A DNA stretch of 32,050 nt from a bacterium BMS3Abin03 (GTDB taxonomy: Bacteria > Bacteroidota > Ignavibacteria > Ignavibacteriales > Ignavibacteriaceae). Below, one piece after another: positions 8,975 to 17,511 of this stretch. How positions within the stretch are numbered: position 1 is the stretch's first letter; each line of letters opens with the position of its first letter. Made by a program: the position numbers and the translations under genes. Location of the stretch: NCBI GenBank assembly GCA_022340715.1, contig JAJDNK010000009.1, positions 1 to 32,050 of the forward strand. Direction: 5' to 3'. Under the pieces are notes generated by a model. That model saw only the letters and a program-made list of their open reading frames with translations. It was not told the DNA's origin and searched no databases.

Positions 8975-9033
8975 AAGCCAAAATAAAAGTTATGTTAAAT
9001 TAAATTATCTGTATTATCTGGTTTTATTGGCTT
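8975..9033 (+). promoter_or_regulatory. inverted repeat in the rpsA leader
   Basis: AAGCCA-AA-ATAAAA (8975-8988) can pair with TTTTATTGGCTT (9022-9033), giving 12 base pairs with a two-base bulge around a loop of about 33 bases, in the 105 bases between cmk and rpsA. It ends about 30 bases before the AGGAGG of rpsA. It could be a terminator-like or leader structure; S1 genes are known to be autoregulated through leader RNA in E. coli, but no conserved element is recognised here. Confidence 0.35.
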
Positions 9034-9070
9034 GATCAAATAATATGGAAATATCTTTTTAGGAGGATGA

Positions 9071-10924
9071 ATGTCCGAAGAGACAAAAGAAACGAATAAG
9101 GTAGTTGCGACGACAGACGATTATGAAAGAGCAAAGACCAAATTTCAGAATGAAGAATATTCCCAGGAGGAATTTCTTGAATTGGCAAACATGTATGCCA
9201 GCTCATTTCATGATGTAAAAGAAGGCGAACCTGTTAAAGGAACAATAGTAAGTATACAGGGCGATAACGTAATTGTAGACGTCGGTTTTAAATCCGAAGG
9301 GACTATCCAGAAGATGGAATTCGGAGAGGGTAAAGAACTTAAAATCGGGGATGAAATCGAAGTTGTACTTGAAAGTGTTGAAGATAAAGACGGTAACCTT
9401 GTACTAAGTAAACAAAGAGCTGATTTCCTTAAGATCTGGGATAGAGTAATGAATGCTTATGATACGGGTGAAGTTCTTGAAGGGAAAATTATAAAAAGAA
9501 TTAAAGGCGGAATGGTTGTAGATCTGTTCGGAATGGAAGCCTTCCTTCCGGGTTCACAGATAGATATAAGACCAATAAGAGACTTTGATGTTTTTGTCGG
9601 TCAAACGATGGACTTTAAAGTTGTAAAAGTTAATGTCCCAACTGAGAACGTTGTTGTCTCACATAAGGTTCTGGTTGAAGAAGAAATAGCTGATCAGAGA
9701 AACGCTATACTTGAAGGACTTGAAAAAGGACAAATTCTTGAAGGAACGGTAAAAGCAATTACCGATTTCGGTGTGTTTGTAGATCTCGGTGGTGTTGATG
9801 GTTTAATCCACATTACAGATTTAAGCTGGGGAAGAATAAATCATCCAAATGAAATCGTTTCACTTGATGAAACTATTAAAGTTGTTGTTACCGATTTTGA
9901 TGAAGAGAAGAAAAGAATTTCTCTTAGTCTTAAAAAACTGCTACCTCACCCGTGGGAAAACATCGAGAACAAATATCATATTGGTGATAAAGTATCGGGT
10001 CGTGTTGTTTCACTTACAGATTACGGTGCATTTATTGAAATCGAAAAAGGTATTGAGGGACTTATTCACAATTCTGAAATGAGCTGGACTCAGCATATTA
10101 AGCATCCTTCTCAGGTTGTTGCAATGGGACAGGTCATTGAAGCAGTTATCTTAAGTCTGGATAAAGAAGAAAAGAAAATTTCTCTTGGAATTAAGCAATT
10201 AGAACCTGATCCATGGCAAACATTAATGCAGAAATATCCTGTTGGATCAAAACATACAGGAGTTGCACGTAATTTAACCAACTTCGGTGTTTTTGTTGAA
10301 CTTGAGCCCGGTGTTGACGGACTTGTTCATATTTCTGATTTATCATGGACTAAAAAGATTCGTCATCCCGGAGAAGTTGTTAAGAAAGGTGAATCAATAG
10401 AAGTAACGGTTCTTAGTGTTGATGTAGATCAGAGGAAAATTTCTCTGGGTCACAAACAAATTATTGATAATCCATGGGATACATTTGAAAAGAAATATGC
10501 TATTGGAACAATAACAGAAGGAAAAGTGGTTCGGATCATTGAAAAAGGATTGATCGCAGAATTACCTGAAAAAGTAGATGGATTTGTTCCTGTAAGTCAG
10601 TTATCAACATCAAAAATAAAAAATATAGCAAATCACTTTCCTATTGATTCAGTGATTCCACTTAAGGTTTTGGAATTCGATAAGGAAAACAAGAAAATAG
10701 TATTAAGTGCAATAACTGCTCTAAAAGATAAAACTGAGGAAGAAATCGAACAATACCTCACTTCTCATAAACTTGAAAGAGTTTCGGTACAAAGTATTAA
10801 AAGTGCTGAAACCGGTGAGATCGATTCTTCAGAGTTCCCGATTTTCGAGGTACATGATAACGAGCAGAAACAAAATCAACCTGCTGAACCACCAAAGCAG
10901 GAAGAAAAAACTAAAGAATCTTAA
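9071..10924 (+). CDS. rpsA: 30S ribosomal protein S1
   Basis: 617 residues with six S1 RNA-binding repeats at about 52-115, 134-200, 220-289, 304-375, 389-460 and 477-545; repeats 3-5 carry the canonical DFGVFVDL/DYGAFIEI/NFGVFVEL and GLIHITDLSW/GLVHISDLSW motifs. The acidic, Pro/Gln-rich C-terminus (about 585-617) is disordered. S1 binds mRNA on the small subunit and helps initiation on structured or poorly Shine-Dalgarno-equipped messages, which are common in this genome. The start ATG follows an exact AGGAGG (9061-9066), one of the strongest ribosome sites in the window. It follows cmk and is closed by a rho-independent terminator at 10953. Confidence 0.97.
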   Translation: MSEETKETNKVVATTDDYERAKTKFQNEEYSQEEFLELANMYASSFHDVKEGEPVKGTIVSIQGDNVIVDVGFKSEGTIQKMEFGEGKELKIGDEIEVVLESVEDKDGNLVLSKQRADFLKIWDRVMNAYDTGEVLEGKIIKRIKGGMVVDLFGMEAFLPGSQIDIRPIRDFDVFVGQTMDFKVVKVNVPTENVVVSHKVLVEEEIADQRNAILEGLEKGQILEGTVKAITDFGVFVDLGGVDGLIHITDLSWGRINHPNEIVSLDETIKVVVTDFDEEKKRISLSLKKLLPHPWENIENKYHIGDKVSGRVVSLTDYGAFIEIEKGIEGLIHNSEMSWTQHIKHPSQVVAMGQVIEAVILSLDKEEKKISLGIKQLEPDPWQTLMQKYPVGSKHTGVARNLTNFGVFVELEPGVDGLVHISDLSWTKKIRHPGEVVKKGESIEVTVLSVDVDQRKISLGHKQIIDNPWDTFEKKYAIGTITEGKVVRIIEKGLIAELPEKVDGFVPVSQLSTSKIKNIANHFPIDSVIPLKVLEFDKENKKIVLSAITALKDKTEEEIEQYLTSHKLERVSVQSIKSAETGEIDSSEFPIFEVHDNEQKQNQPAEPPKQEEKTKES

Positions 10925-10952
10925 TAATTGTACTCAATTATTCTTAATTTAT

Positions 10953-10978
10953 GAGCGGGATATCATCCCGCTCTTTTT
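10953..10978 (+). terminator. rho-independent terminator of rpsA
   Basis: Perfect 9-bp stem GAGCGGGAT/ATCCCGCTC with a 3-base loop (10953-10973) followed by TTTTT. It lies 28 bases after the rpsA stop. Confidence 0.9.
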
Positions 10979-10995
10979 ATATTTACTAAATTTCT

Positions 10996-12333
10996 ATGAA
11001 CGGAAAAGTTGCATTACATACGCTTGGTTGCAAGCTGAACTTTTCAGAAACATCTACCATCGGGAAACAGTTTTTATCCAGGGATTACGACATTGTTGAT
11101 ATTAATGACAACGCCGATGTTGTTGTATTTAACACTTGCACAGTTACTAAAAATGCCGAGAAGGAATGCCGACAGCTTCTAAGAAGAGTTCTAAGGAACA
11201 ATCCTGAAGCTTATGTAATTGTAACAGGTTGCTATGCACAACTTCACCCTGATGAAATTGCAAATATCAATGGAGTAGATGCTGTAATCGGTAGTAACGA
11301 AAAATTCAGATTATTTTCAGTTCTTGATGATTTTAGTAAAAAGGATTTTGCCTGTATCCGTGTTAGCCCATTCGATGATATAAATTCATTTGGTGAAGCA
11401 CATTCTTCCGATGCCGACAGTCGTACAAGAGCATATTTTAAAATTCAGGATGGTTGTGATTATAAATGTTCATTCTGCACAATTCCTCTTGCAAGAGGAA
11501 ACAGTCGCAGTATGAATCCTGAAGATGCCGTAGATGAATTCAAAAAGTTAATTAATCAGGACTATAAAGAAATAATTTTAACCGGCGTAAATGTTGGTGA
11601 TTATGGAAAGCAATTTAATTTAAGCTTATCGGATCTTCTGAAACGATTCACAAAAATCCCCGGTGATTTCAGAATCCGGATAAGCTCGGTTGAACCAAAT
11701 TTATTAACCGATGAGTTGATCGATTTGATTGCCGGAGAGGAAAAAATTTGTAATCATTTGCATATCCCGCTGCAAAGTGGAAATTCAGATATTCTTAAGG
11801 CAATGCAAAGAAGATATTCTGCATCTGATTACGAAAAAGTAATTTTAAACGCGCATAAAAAGATTGCTGATCTAGGAATCGGTGTAGACGTAATTGTTGG
11901 CTTTCCCGGTGAAACGGAAAAACAATTTATTGATACCCATAATTTTCTTAGAGATTTACCAATATCATACCTGCATGTTTTTACTTATTCAGAAAGACCG
12001 GATACTAAAGCAATCACGTTTAAAGGCAAAGTGGATGTGGCTGAAAGAAAGAGACGAAATAAAATACTTCGTACTCTGAGTGAAAAGCTAAAACATAATT
12101 TTTATAAGAATATGATCGGGAAAAAATCCAAGGTTTTATTTGAGCATGAAGTAACGGATGGAAAAATGAATGGATTTACTTCTAATTATATAAAAATGGA
12201 AAGTGATTTTGATGAAAATATAGTAAACAAACTGCAGGAAGTTGAAATCACTGGAATAACGGAAAATGGTATTTGCACAGGTGCTTTTACAGATACTAAT
12301 AAATCCGTTGAATTATTAACAACATTGGATTAA
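10996..12333 (+). CDS. mtaB: tRNA (N6-threonylcarbamoyladenosine(37)-C2)-methylthiotransferase MtaB
   Basis: 445 residues, methylthiotransferase architecture. The N-terminal UPF0004 domain holds the auxiliary cluster cysteines C12 (TLGCKLN), C48 (NTCTVT) and C79 (VTGCYAQ). The radical SAM cluster motif is C154-x3-C158-x2-C161 in DGCDYKCSFCTIPLARG. A poorly conserved C-terminal TRAM-like stretch ends the protein. TLGCKLN and the lack of the MiaB-type TYGCQMN favour MtaB (2-methylthio modification of t6A37 in tRNAs reading ANN codons) over MiaB or RimO. The ATG lies 18 bases after the rpsA terminator with little visible Shine-Dalgarno. Confidence 0.88.
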   Translation: MNGKVALHTLGCKLNFSETSTIGKQFLSRDYDIVDINDNADVVVFNTCTVTKNAEKECRQLLRRVLRNNPEAYVIVTGCYAQLHPDEIANINGVDAVIGSNEKFRLFSVLDDFSKKDFACIRVSPFDDINSFGEAHSSDADSRTRAYFKIQDGCDYKCSFCTIPLARGNSRSMNPEDAVDEFKKLINQDYKEIILTGVNVGDYGKQFNLSLSDLLKRFTKIPGDFRIRISSVEPNLLTDELIDLIAGEEKICNHLHIPLQSGNSDILKAMQRRYSASDYEKVILNAHKKIADLGIGVDVIVGFPGETEKQFIDTHNFLRDLPISYLHVFTYSERPDTKAITFKGKVDVAERKRRNKILRTLSEKLKHNFYKNMIGKKSKVLFEHEVTDGKMNGFTSNYIKMESDFDENIVNKLQEVEITGITENGICTGAFTDTNKSVELLTTLD

Positions 12334-12348
12334 TATTCGTTTCAGAAT

Positions 12349-13089
12349 ATGAAGAAATTCTGGTTAATACTACTCATTCTCGCAACTGCTGTTTTTGCAC
12401 AGCAAAGGAAAACACTTTCTACTCTAGACCTGGAACAGGAATTCAAAAACCCAATTAACAGTCCCGGAATCTCCGTAAATCAAAATTCCTTCGAAATTCC
12501 TGCTGAAAAGAAAAGTCCCGGACTCGCAATTTTATATTCTTTTCTTCTTCCGGGAATGGGTGAACTTTATGCAAATAATTATAATAGCGGTAAGTACTTT
12601 ACGATAGCCGAAGGTATTTTTTGGGGAACATACATTGGAATGAACGTTTACGCTAATGCCAGAGAAAATGATTACAAGGCATTTGCCGAAACTTATGGCT
12701 CAGCAAATATATCAGAGAAAGATGCTGATTATTTTGCGACGATTGGTCAGTACGATAATATAGAAATTTATAATGATGAAAAAGCTCTTGAACGAAATTT
12801 CGATGAAATGTACGATACCGAAATCTATTACTGGAAGTGGCAGAATACTGAAGACAGGAAAACATACCGCAATATCCGTACATCAAGTGAACAGACATTT
12901 AATGATCTTAGGTTCGTTGTTGGTGCAATGATACTGAACAGAATTGCAAGCGCTATAAACGCTGTACGGTTAGTTGCTTCCTACAACAGCAGTCTTTCGG
13001 AGGAAATGGGCTGGAATCTTTCAGTTGAGATGAGGAATAGTATAAATCTGCCGACAAGTTTAAATCTAAACTTCCAAACCTCATTTTAA
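12349..13089 (+). CDS. DUF5683-like secreted or envelope protein
   Basis: 246 residues, not assigned a function. A signal peptide (MKKFWLILLILATAVFA) is followed by a segment at about 61-75, KSPGLAILYSFLLPGMGELY, and further hydrophobic stretches near 84-102 and 188-208. The K-SP-x-A-x2-SxxLPGxGxxY pattern is the hallmark of DUF5683/TM2-like proteins of Bacteroidota. Start is ATG 15 bases after the mtaB stop; the start region lies in a short inverted repeat ATATTC/GAATAT. The last 9 bases overlap the end of the convergent T9SS cargo gene. Confidence 0.7.
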   Translation: MKKFWLILLILATAVFAQQRKTLSTLDLEQEFKNPINSPGISVNQNSFEIPAEKKSPGLAILYSFLLPGMGELYANNYNSGKYFTIAEGIFWGTYIGMNVYANARENDYKAFAETYGSANISEKDADYFATIGQYDNIEIYNDEKALERNFDEMYDTEIYYWKWQNTEDRKTYRNIRTSSEQTFNDLRFVVGAMILNRIASAINAVRLVASYNSSLSEEMGWNLSVEMRNSINLPTSLNLNFQTSF

Positions 13090-13905
13090 CAGAATCATCT
13101 TTTTCGTTTCTGTAAAATAATTACCTGCTATAAGCTTATAAAAATATATTCCACTTGGTAAAGACTGTGCATTCCAAATTATTTCATAGCTACCAATGCT
13201 CTTCTTTTCATCTACCAATGTTGCTATTTCTTGCCCAGATATATCGAATATTTTAATTTCTACTTTAGAAGATTGAGGAATGGAATATCTTATTTTTGTC
13301 ACTGGATTAAAAGGATTTGGGTAGTTCTGATTTAAAACATACGGGATAACTAATTGATCATTTTCATTTGGTAGTCCTGTAACAGAAGGTAAAATATTAA
13401 TTGGAAATTTAGGTCCGAAATTCCATCTGTCGTGAAAATCCGGTATGCTGTCGTAAACCAGGCTCAGTCCACAAGAATAAATTGTATCAGTTGGTGAAGA
13501 AGCAGAAGCAGTATATTCAAATTCCCAATAAATAGTATCACTGGAGGATGGAAATAAAAGAGGAAAGGATTGCGTGAGTTCATTAACCTCCAGCGGATGC
13601 CTGAATGATAAAGTATCCACAATCTCCATTGTACCAAATCTTCCTGCAACGTTATAACCACCAGCCTCGGCGGGACCACCGGTTAAAAACATTTTGTACG
13701 ATCCCGTTTGTCCAACAACCAATGTATCCGGTCCCTCAACCCAAACCGCAACATTAGTATCTTTTTCAAATGAATGACAAACACAACCATCCCCGTTTAA
13801 CTCTGTACAGCCAATCACGTCTATCTTATCCGTGCCCCTATCAGATGCAATGACAATTATGCCAATAAAAAGCATGATCATAACTGTGTTTAATTTTTTT
13901 TTCAT
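13081..13905 (-). CDS. secreted protein with choice-of-anchor-V-like domain and T9SS C-terminal sorting domain
   Basis: 274 residues. An N-terminal signal peptide (about 1-20) is followed by a short Cys-rich motif CTELNGDGCVCH (C33, C41, C43, H44), then a beta-rich domain with TGGPAEAGGYNVAGRFGTM near 75-93, resembling the choice-of-anchor V domain. From residue 194 the end is a classic type A T9SS sorting domain: NYPNPFNPVTKIRYSIP, VEIKIFDISGQEIATL, YFYKLIAG and a Lys-rich terminus. It should cross the inner membrane by Sec, then be exported by T9SS and attached at the cell surface or released. The domain usually carries CxxCH in this class of proteins, while here it reads CVCH, so heme binding is doubtful. 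Function unknown. Confidence 0.82.
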   Translation of the reverse strand: MKKKLNTVMIMLFIGIIVIASDRGTDKIDVIGCTELNGDGCVCHSFEKDTNVAVWVEGPDTLVVGQTGSYKMFLTGGPAEAGGYNVAGRFGTMEIVDTLSFRHPLEVNELTQSFPLLFPSSSDTIYWEFEYTASASSPTDTIYSCGLSLVYDSIPDFHDRWNFGPKFPINILPSVTGLPNENDQLVIPYVLNQNYPNPFNPVTKIRYSIPQSSKVEIKIFDISGQEIATLVDEKKSIGSYEIIWNAQSLPSGIYFYKLIAGNYFTETKKMILLK

Positions 13906-14061
13906 TTACTATTTATTATTCATCAATCGTTTTTTCAAAGATATTAAATTTTAGTGCTTTTGAAAACGACCCTGCCTTCTATTAATATATTTATCTGTTT
14001 ATTATTGCAATAGATTGAAAACTTTCTCATTTTAAACATGACAAATCTATAGGAGGATGCC

Positions 14062-14316
14062 ATGAAATTAAGTATCAAAGCATTCAGTCTTACCTGTGGA
14101 ATTCTTTGGGGATTAACAATTCTAATAATGACCTATTGGGTAGTAATCGGAAGTTCAGGAGGAGAAACTTTGGGTAAACTACATAAATTTTATTTCGGCT
14201 ATTCTGTATCCTGGATTGGAGGCATTATTGGATTGATTTGGGGTTTTGTTGATGGACTTATTTGCGGTGCAATTTTCGCCTGGTTGTACAACCGGCTATC
14301 GGGGAAAAAGGAATAA
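14062..14316 (+). CDS. small two-helix membrane protein, holin-like family
   Basis: 84 residues with two hydrophobic segments (about 7-30 and 47-76) separated by a short Gly/Lys loop, and a charged C-terminus (RLSGKKE). It resembles small proteins annotated as bacteriophage holin in environmental Bacteroidota and Ignavibacteria genomes, but no phage or lysis genes are nearby, so a lysis role is not supported. An AGGAGG site (14052-14057) precedes the ATG. It stands alone between a divergent T9SS cargo gene and a terminator. Confidence 0.7.
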   Translation: MKLSIKAFSLTCGILWGLTILIMTYWVVIGSSGGETLGKLHKFYFGYSVSWIGGIIGLIWGFVDGLICGAIFAWLYNRLSGKKE

Positions 14317-14340
14317 GTCCTATTTTGTTTATTTTTTAAG

Positions 14341-14369
14341 GCCGGATTGGTTATTAGATCCGGCTTTTT
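14341..14369. terminator. bidirectional rho-independent terminator
   Basis: Stem GCCGGAT (14341-14347) / ATCCGGC (14358-14364), 10-base loop, followed by TTTTT on the plus strand and preceded by TTTTTTAAG, which gives an A-tract/U-tract in the minus direction. It lies between the ends of the convergent small membrane protein gene and the NYN-domain gene. Confidence 0.85.
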
Positions 14370-14380
14370 ATTTGGAATTT

Positions 14381-14842
14381 CTAATCTTCATCTGCCCCAA
14401 AGAGTTTCCTAAACTCATTTACGTTCTTTTGCATTTCATCTATTATTTTTTGTTCATCATTTGTTCTTGGATTCCTGATCATCATTCCGAAATCCTCACT
14501 TTTCAAAACCTCACAGGAGCAAACTCTCGCAAATTCTTTTAAATTATTATCGGAAGTAACGACAGTTAAATTTTTCCTGTTCTTCGTTTGTTCGATCTGA
14601 ATTTTAATTTTATCATCAGCAGTTTTATTGTTCGAATAAATTACTTGGCATTGATTTGCCTTAATCGGCACCTGTTCAAATCCATCAAAATGAATCGTAC
14701 ACTTTACTTTTTTATCGTGTAAAAAATTATCGATCATAAAAACCAGTTTTTCCCGGCTCCCCTGTTTATCCTTCTGCTGAAGCTTTTTTAATGAAGCGAT
14801 CTTACCAATTACATTATTTCCATCGATGATATAATGGTTCAT
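14381..14842 (-). CDS. YacP-like NYN (PIN-like) domain protein, predicted RNase
   Basis: 153 residues. Starts with MNHYIIDGNNVIGK, the first acidic/Asn motif of the NYN fold (D7, N9, N10), and has HFDGFE near 51-56, KTADDKI near 73-79 and VVTSDNNLKEFA near 93-104, giving the full set of Asp residues that hold a metal ion. Related to Bacillus YacP/Rae1, a ribosome-associated mRNA endonuclease. It follows LptD by 24 bases in the same direction and has the shared terminator after it. Its substrate is not knowable from sequence. Confidence 0.82.
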   Translation of the reverse strand: MNHYIIDGNNVIGKIASLKKLQQKDKQGSREKLVFMIDNFLHDKKVKCTIHFDGFEQVPIKANQCQVIYSNNKTADDKIKIQIEQTKNRKNLTVVTSDNNLKEFARVCSCEVLKSEDFGMMIRNPRTNDEQKIIDEMQKNVNEFRKLFGADED

Positions 14843-14866
14843 TTCTAAGAATTTGTTTTAAGAAAA

Positions 14867-17413
14867 TTACCTGCTGGTATTATAAAATTCGTTTTGCTTT
14901 GTGAGCTTAAGATCCTGCAACTGTGGAGCTTTTACTCTTATTTCGAATCTGAATCCACGGTACAAGCCTAATGGATTCCAGGTAAAATTCATTAACCAGC
15001 AATGAAGATCACGTGAAATCCTGATTTGAGGTGCTGCGAATTCGTGTCTTTCGAAATCATAACTGCCTGTAACAGAAAACTTCCACGCTGGGGTTAAGTT
15101 AAAATTCAAACTTCCATTAAGACTTTGATATTTAATTTCTGCCTCAGGGACCGGACGGCTCAAATTGTAAGTGTAGGTTAACGAAATATCCCAGGGTATT
15201 GAAAAATCAGGATCTCTTGTAGTGTAAATTCCCTGGTAAACTTCTTTGTTAGTACTCCCAAATCCTGATCCTTTATTCTCATCAGTTTGCGATTCTTCAG
15301 TTTCATTTGATTTAAGTCTCTCACCTGAGAGTCTTGTAGAAATTGTAAAATTAAAGTTTGTCATCCTCAACAAGCCTTTACCTTCATCCACCAAGAATTT
15401 GTTTATCCTGGACTGATTGCCCGAGTAATCGTATGGAGTAAAAGTATTTGAACCGGCAAAGTCTATAAATTCACCAATCTGTGTTCTGTAAGTTAAACGC
15501 AGATCAGAAAAATTCAATGAGTCAGCCGCAAAATTATATCCCATACCAAGATTCAAATTCAACATTTGATATTTTTCTTCCTTCGAGGTTGTATCAGTAG
15601 GATCGGCTGTTGTTTTCATTTCAAATATATTTCCAATACTGAAAGACAAACTCGATGACTGTTGTGAACTGGCTCCCCTGTAAATTTCCCTTTGAAACTT
15701 GTCATACTTTATCTCCTTACCGCTCACTGAAGTATAAGTACCGTAATATCCCCAACCTGGATCTGAAAAATCAGGATGAAAGGAATATGTTAAGCTTGGT
15801 GTTACTGTATGCCGAAATGCCTCTATGCCGGGAATAGGAGAATTAAAAACTCCATAAAACTTGGTTGAAGCACTTACACCCGCATCAAATGTTCTTACAA
15901 AATTAATTTCATGGACATCTTCTGTTATTACAGAATCCTCTCTGGTTGAACTTTCTACAGAATATTGTTTCACTCTTTTATTGTACCATAATTCCTGGTA
16001 ACTAAATCCCGGCGTAACACTTATATAACCGATCTTTGGTGAGAAATTTAATCTCACATTATGTTTGAAGCCTCCACGAATATTTAGGTCGCCACTAATC
16101 TTGTTCCGATTATTTTGAAATGCACCATTGTAAGAATAACCGAATGTTTCATACCATGCCCTGTCCTGCGAATTCGAACCACTACGGAATGGATAAGATT
16201 GCGCTAAATTAAAAGTAATGCTTGGCAGAACTTCATAAATTGCATTTTCCTGCAGCAATTGTCTTCTATTATAATTAATTGTCATGCTGTTGCCGGATTC
16301 TTCCCACGTTTTTGAAATTGTTGCATTAGATTCTATCTCATTTCTTAAAGCTTCGTTCAAATTGGATACATTTTTTGTAAGGTAATTCGAGGACATAAAT
16401 TCAAGATTTACATCAAGTCTTAATGTAGGAGTAAAAGTTTGATTATGATACCATCTTAAACGCCAATCTGTTTGCTTGTTGTAATCGGGATCAGTCGATT
16501 CACCCTGTGTAAAATCTTCATACGATCCATTAATAGATCCGCTGAACGAATAACGTTTTACATACCGGAACAAACTATTTAAAGCAAAGCTACCACGTGT
16601 ATAATAATCTCCTGTGATATTCCAATCAGTATAATCGCTCATTGCCCAATAATAACCGAAGCGACCGATATAAGTGCCGTATCTTCCATCGCTTCCGAAC
16701 ACAGGAGAAATTATGCCAGAACGTCTGCCAGATTGAAGCGGAAAAACTCCGAACGGCAGAGGAACAGGAAAAGGAACGTCCCCAAAGTATAACCAGATCC
16801 ATTCGGCAACTAATTCTTCATCCTGAACGATCTTCATCTTCGGCGAATAAATATAATAGTGAGGCTCCTTTGCATCACAGGTTGTATAAGCACCGTCTGC
16901 AATAAAATAAACTTTTTTATCTACCTTTTTAATTTTTTTGCCGGTATAATAAGCTCCCTCCATTTCTGTGTTTGCAGCAGACATCGTTCCCCTACCGGTT
17001 TTAAAGTTATAAGACATAATTTTAGCCTCATAACTTTCACCACCTTCACTTAAAACAGGAGTATCTATCAGCTTTCCGCTAAGTGAGTCTTCATGTTTAC
17101 CTTCCGCATTAATCATGTGTGTTTCAAAATTAATTAAAATATTAGCACTCGTAATTTCCATCTGTTTGTAATCTATTTTTCCGTCTCCGTAAATGTTCAT
17201 CTTTTTTTCTTTAATAAAGAATATTAGTGAATCCGATGCACTTGAATAAACTATCGTATCGATATCCGATCTGGTTACTCGTGTTTTTTCGGATAAAGTA
17301 TCAATTTGTGCGGATTTAAGTAAATCGGGGATAACAGAAAGCGAGTCTTCCTGCTGGGCAAAGGAGATAGATATAGTGAAGAAAAACAGAATTACCGAGT
17401 AATGGAATTTCAT
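14867..17413 (-). CDS. lptD: LPS-assembly outer-membrane protein LptD (Bacteroidota type)
   Basis: 848 residues. Signal peptide (1-19, ending SISFAQ), an OstA/LptA-like periplasmic domain at about 55-190 (YGDGKIDYKQMEITSANILI), then a beta-barrel from about 210 with FGVFPLQSGRRSGIISPVFG near 220-240 and a C-terminus with the conserved DLHCW and LGLYRGFRFEIRVKAP. It inserts lipopolysaccharide into the outer leaflet of the outer membrane, normally with a lipoprotein partner LptE that is not seen in this window. Only two cysteines occur in the whole protein, C179 at the end of the periplasmic domain and C805 near the C-terminus. Start ATG at 17413; the ROK kinase gene upstream is in the same direction with 98 bases between. 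Confidence 0.88.
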   Translation of the reverse strand: MKFHYSVILFFFTISISFAQQEDSLSVIPDLLKSAQIDTLSEKTRVTRSDIDTIVYSSASDSLIFFIKEKKMNIYGDGKIDYKQMEITSANILINFETHMINAEGKHEDSLSGKLIDTPVLSEGGESYEAKIMSYNFKTGRGTMSAANTEMEGAYYTGKKIKKVDKKVYFIADGAYTTCDAKEPHYYIYSPKMKIVQDEELVAEWIWLYFGDVPFPVPLPFGVFPLQSGRRSGIISPVFGSDGRYGTYIGRFGYYWAMSDYTDWNITGDYYTRGSFALNSLFRYVKRYSFSGSINGSYEDFTQGESTDPDYNKQTDWRLRWYHNQTFTPTLRLDVNLEFMSSNYLTKNVSNLNEALRNEIESNATISKTWEESGNSMTINYNRRQLLQENAIYEVLPSITFNLAQSYPFRSGSNSQDRAWYETFGYSYNGAFQNNRNKISGDLNIRGGFKHNVRLNFSPKIGYISVTPGFSYQELWYNKRVKQYSVESSTREDSVITEDVHEINFVRTFDAGVSASTKFYGVFNSPIPGIEAFRHTVTPSLTYSFHPDFSDPGWGYYGTYTSVSGKEIKYDKFQREIYRGASSQQSSSLSFSIGNIFEMKTTADPTDTTSKEEKYQMLNLNLGMGYNFAADSLNFSDLRLTYRTQIGEFIDFAGSNTFTPYDYSGNQSRINKFLVDEGKGLLRMTNFNFTISTRLSGERLKSNETEESQTDENKGSGFGSTNKEVYQGIYTTRDPDFSIPWDISLTYTYNLSRPVPEAEIKYQSLNGSLNFNLTPAWKFSVTGSYDFERHEFAAPQIRISRDLHCWLMNFTWNPLGLYRGFRFEIRVKAPQLQDLKLTKQNEFYNTSR

Positions 17414-17511
17414 AATTTAAAGATAAGAATCTGCACGCATTATCAGTAATGCATATTTTGAAGACGGAATATCTGGTTTTATTGTTACTTCAACCTGAGG
17501 TCAAAAATTAA

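Noticed and set aside
12333..12350. Inverted repeat ATATTC/GAATAT over the start of the DUF5683-like gene
   Set aside because: Only six AT-rich pairs; too weak to claim control of translation.
14062..14316. A phage lysis module or prophage remnant based on the holin-like protein
   Set aside because: No endolysin, integrase, terminase or attachment repeats nearby; base composition and terminator are like the neighbours.
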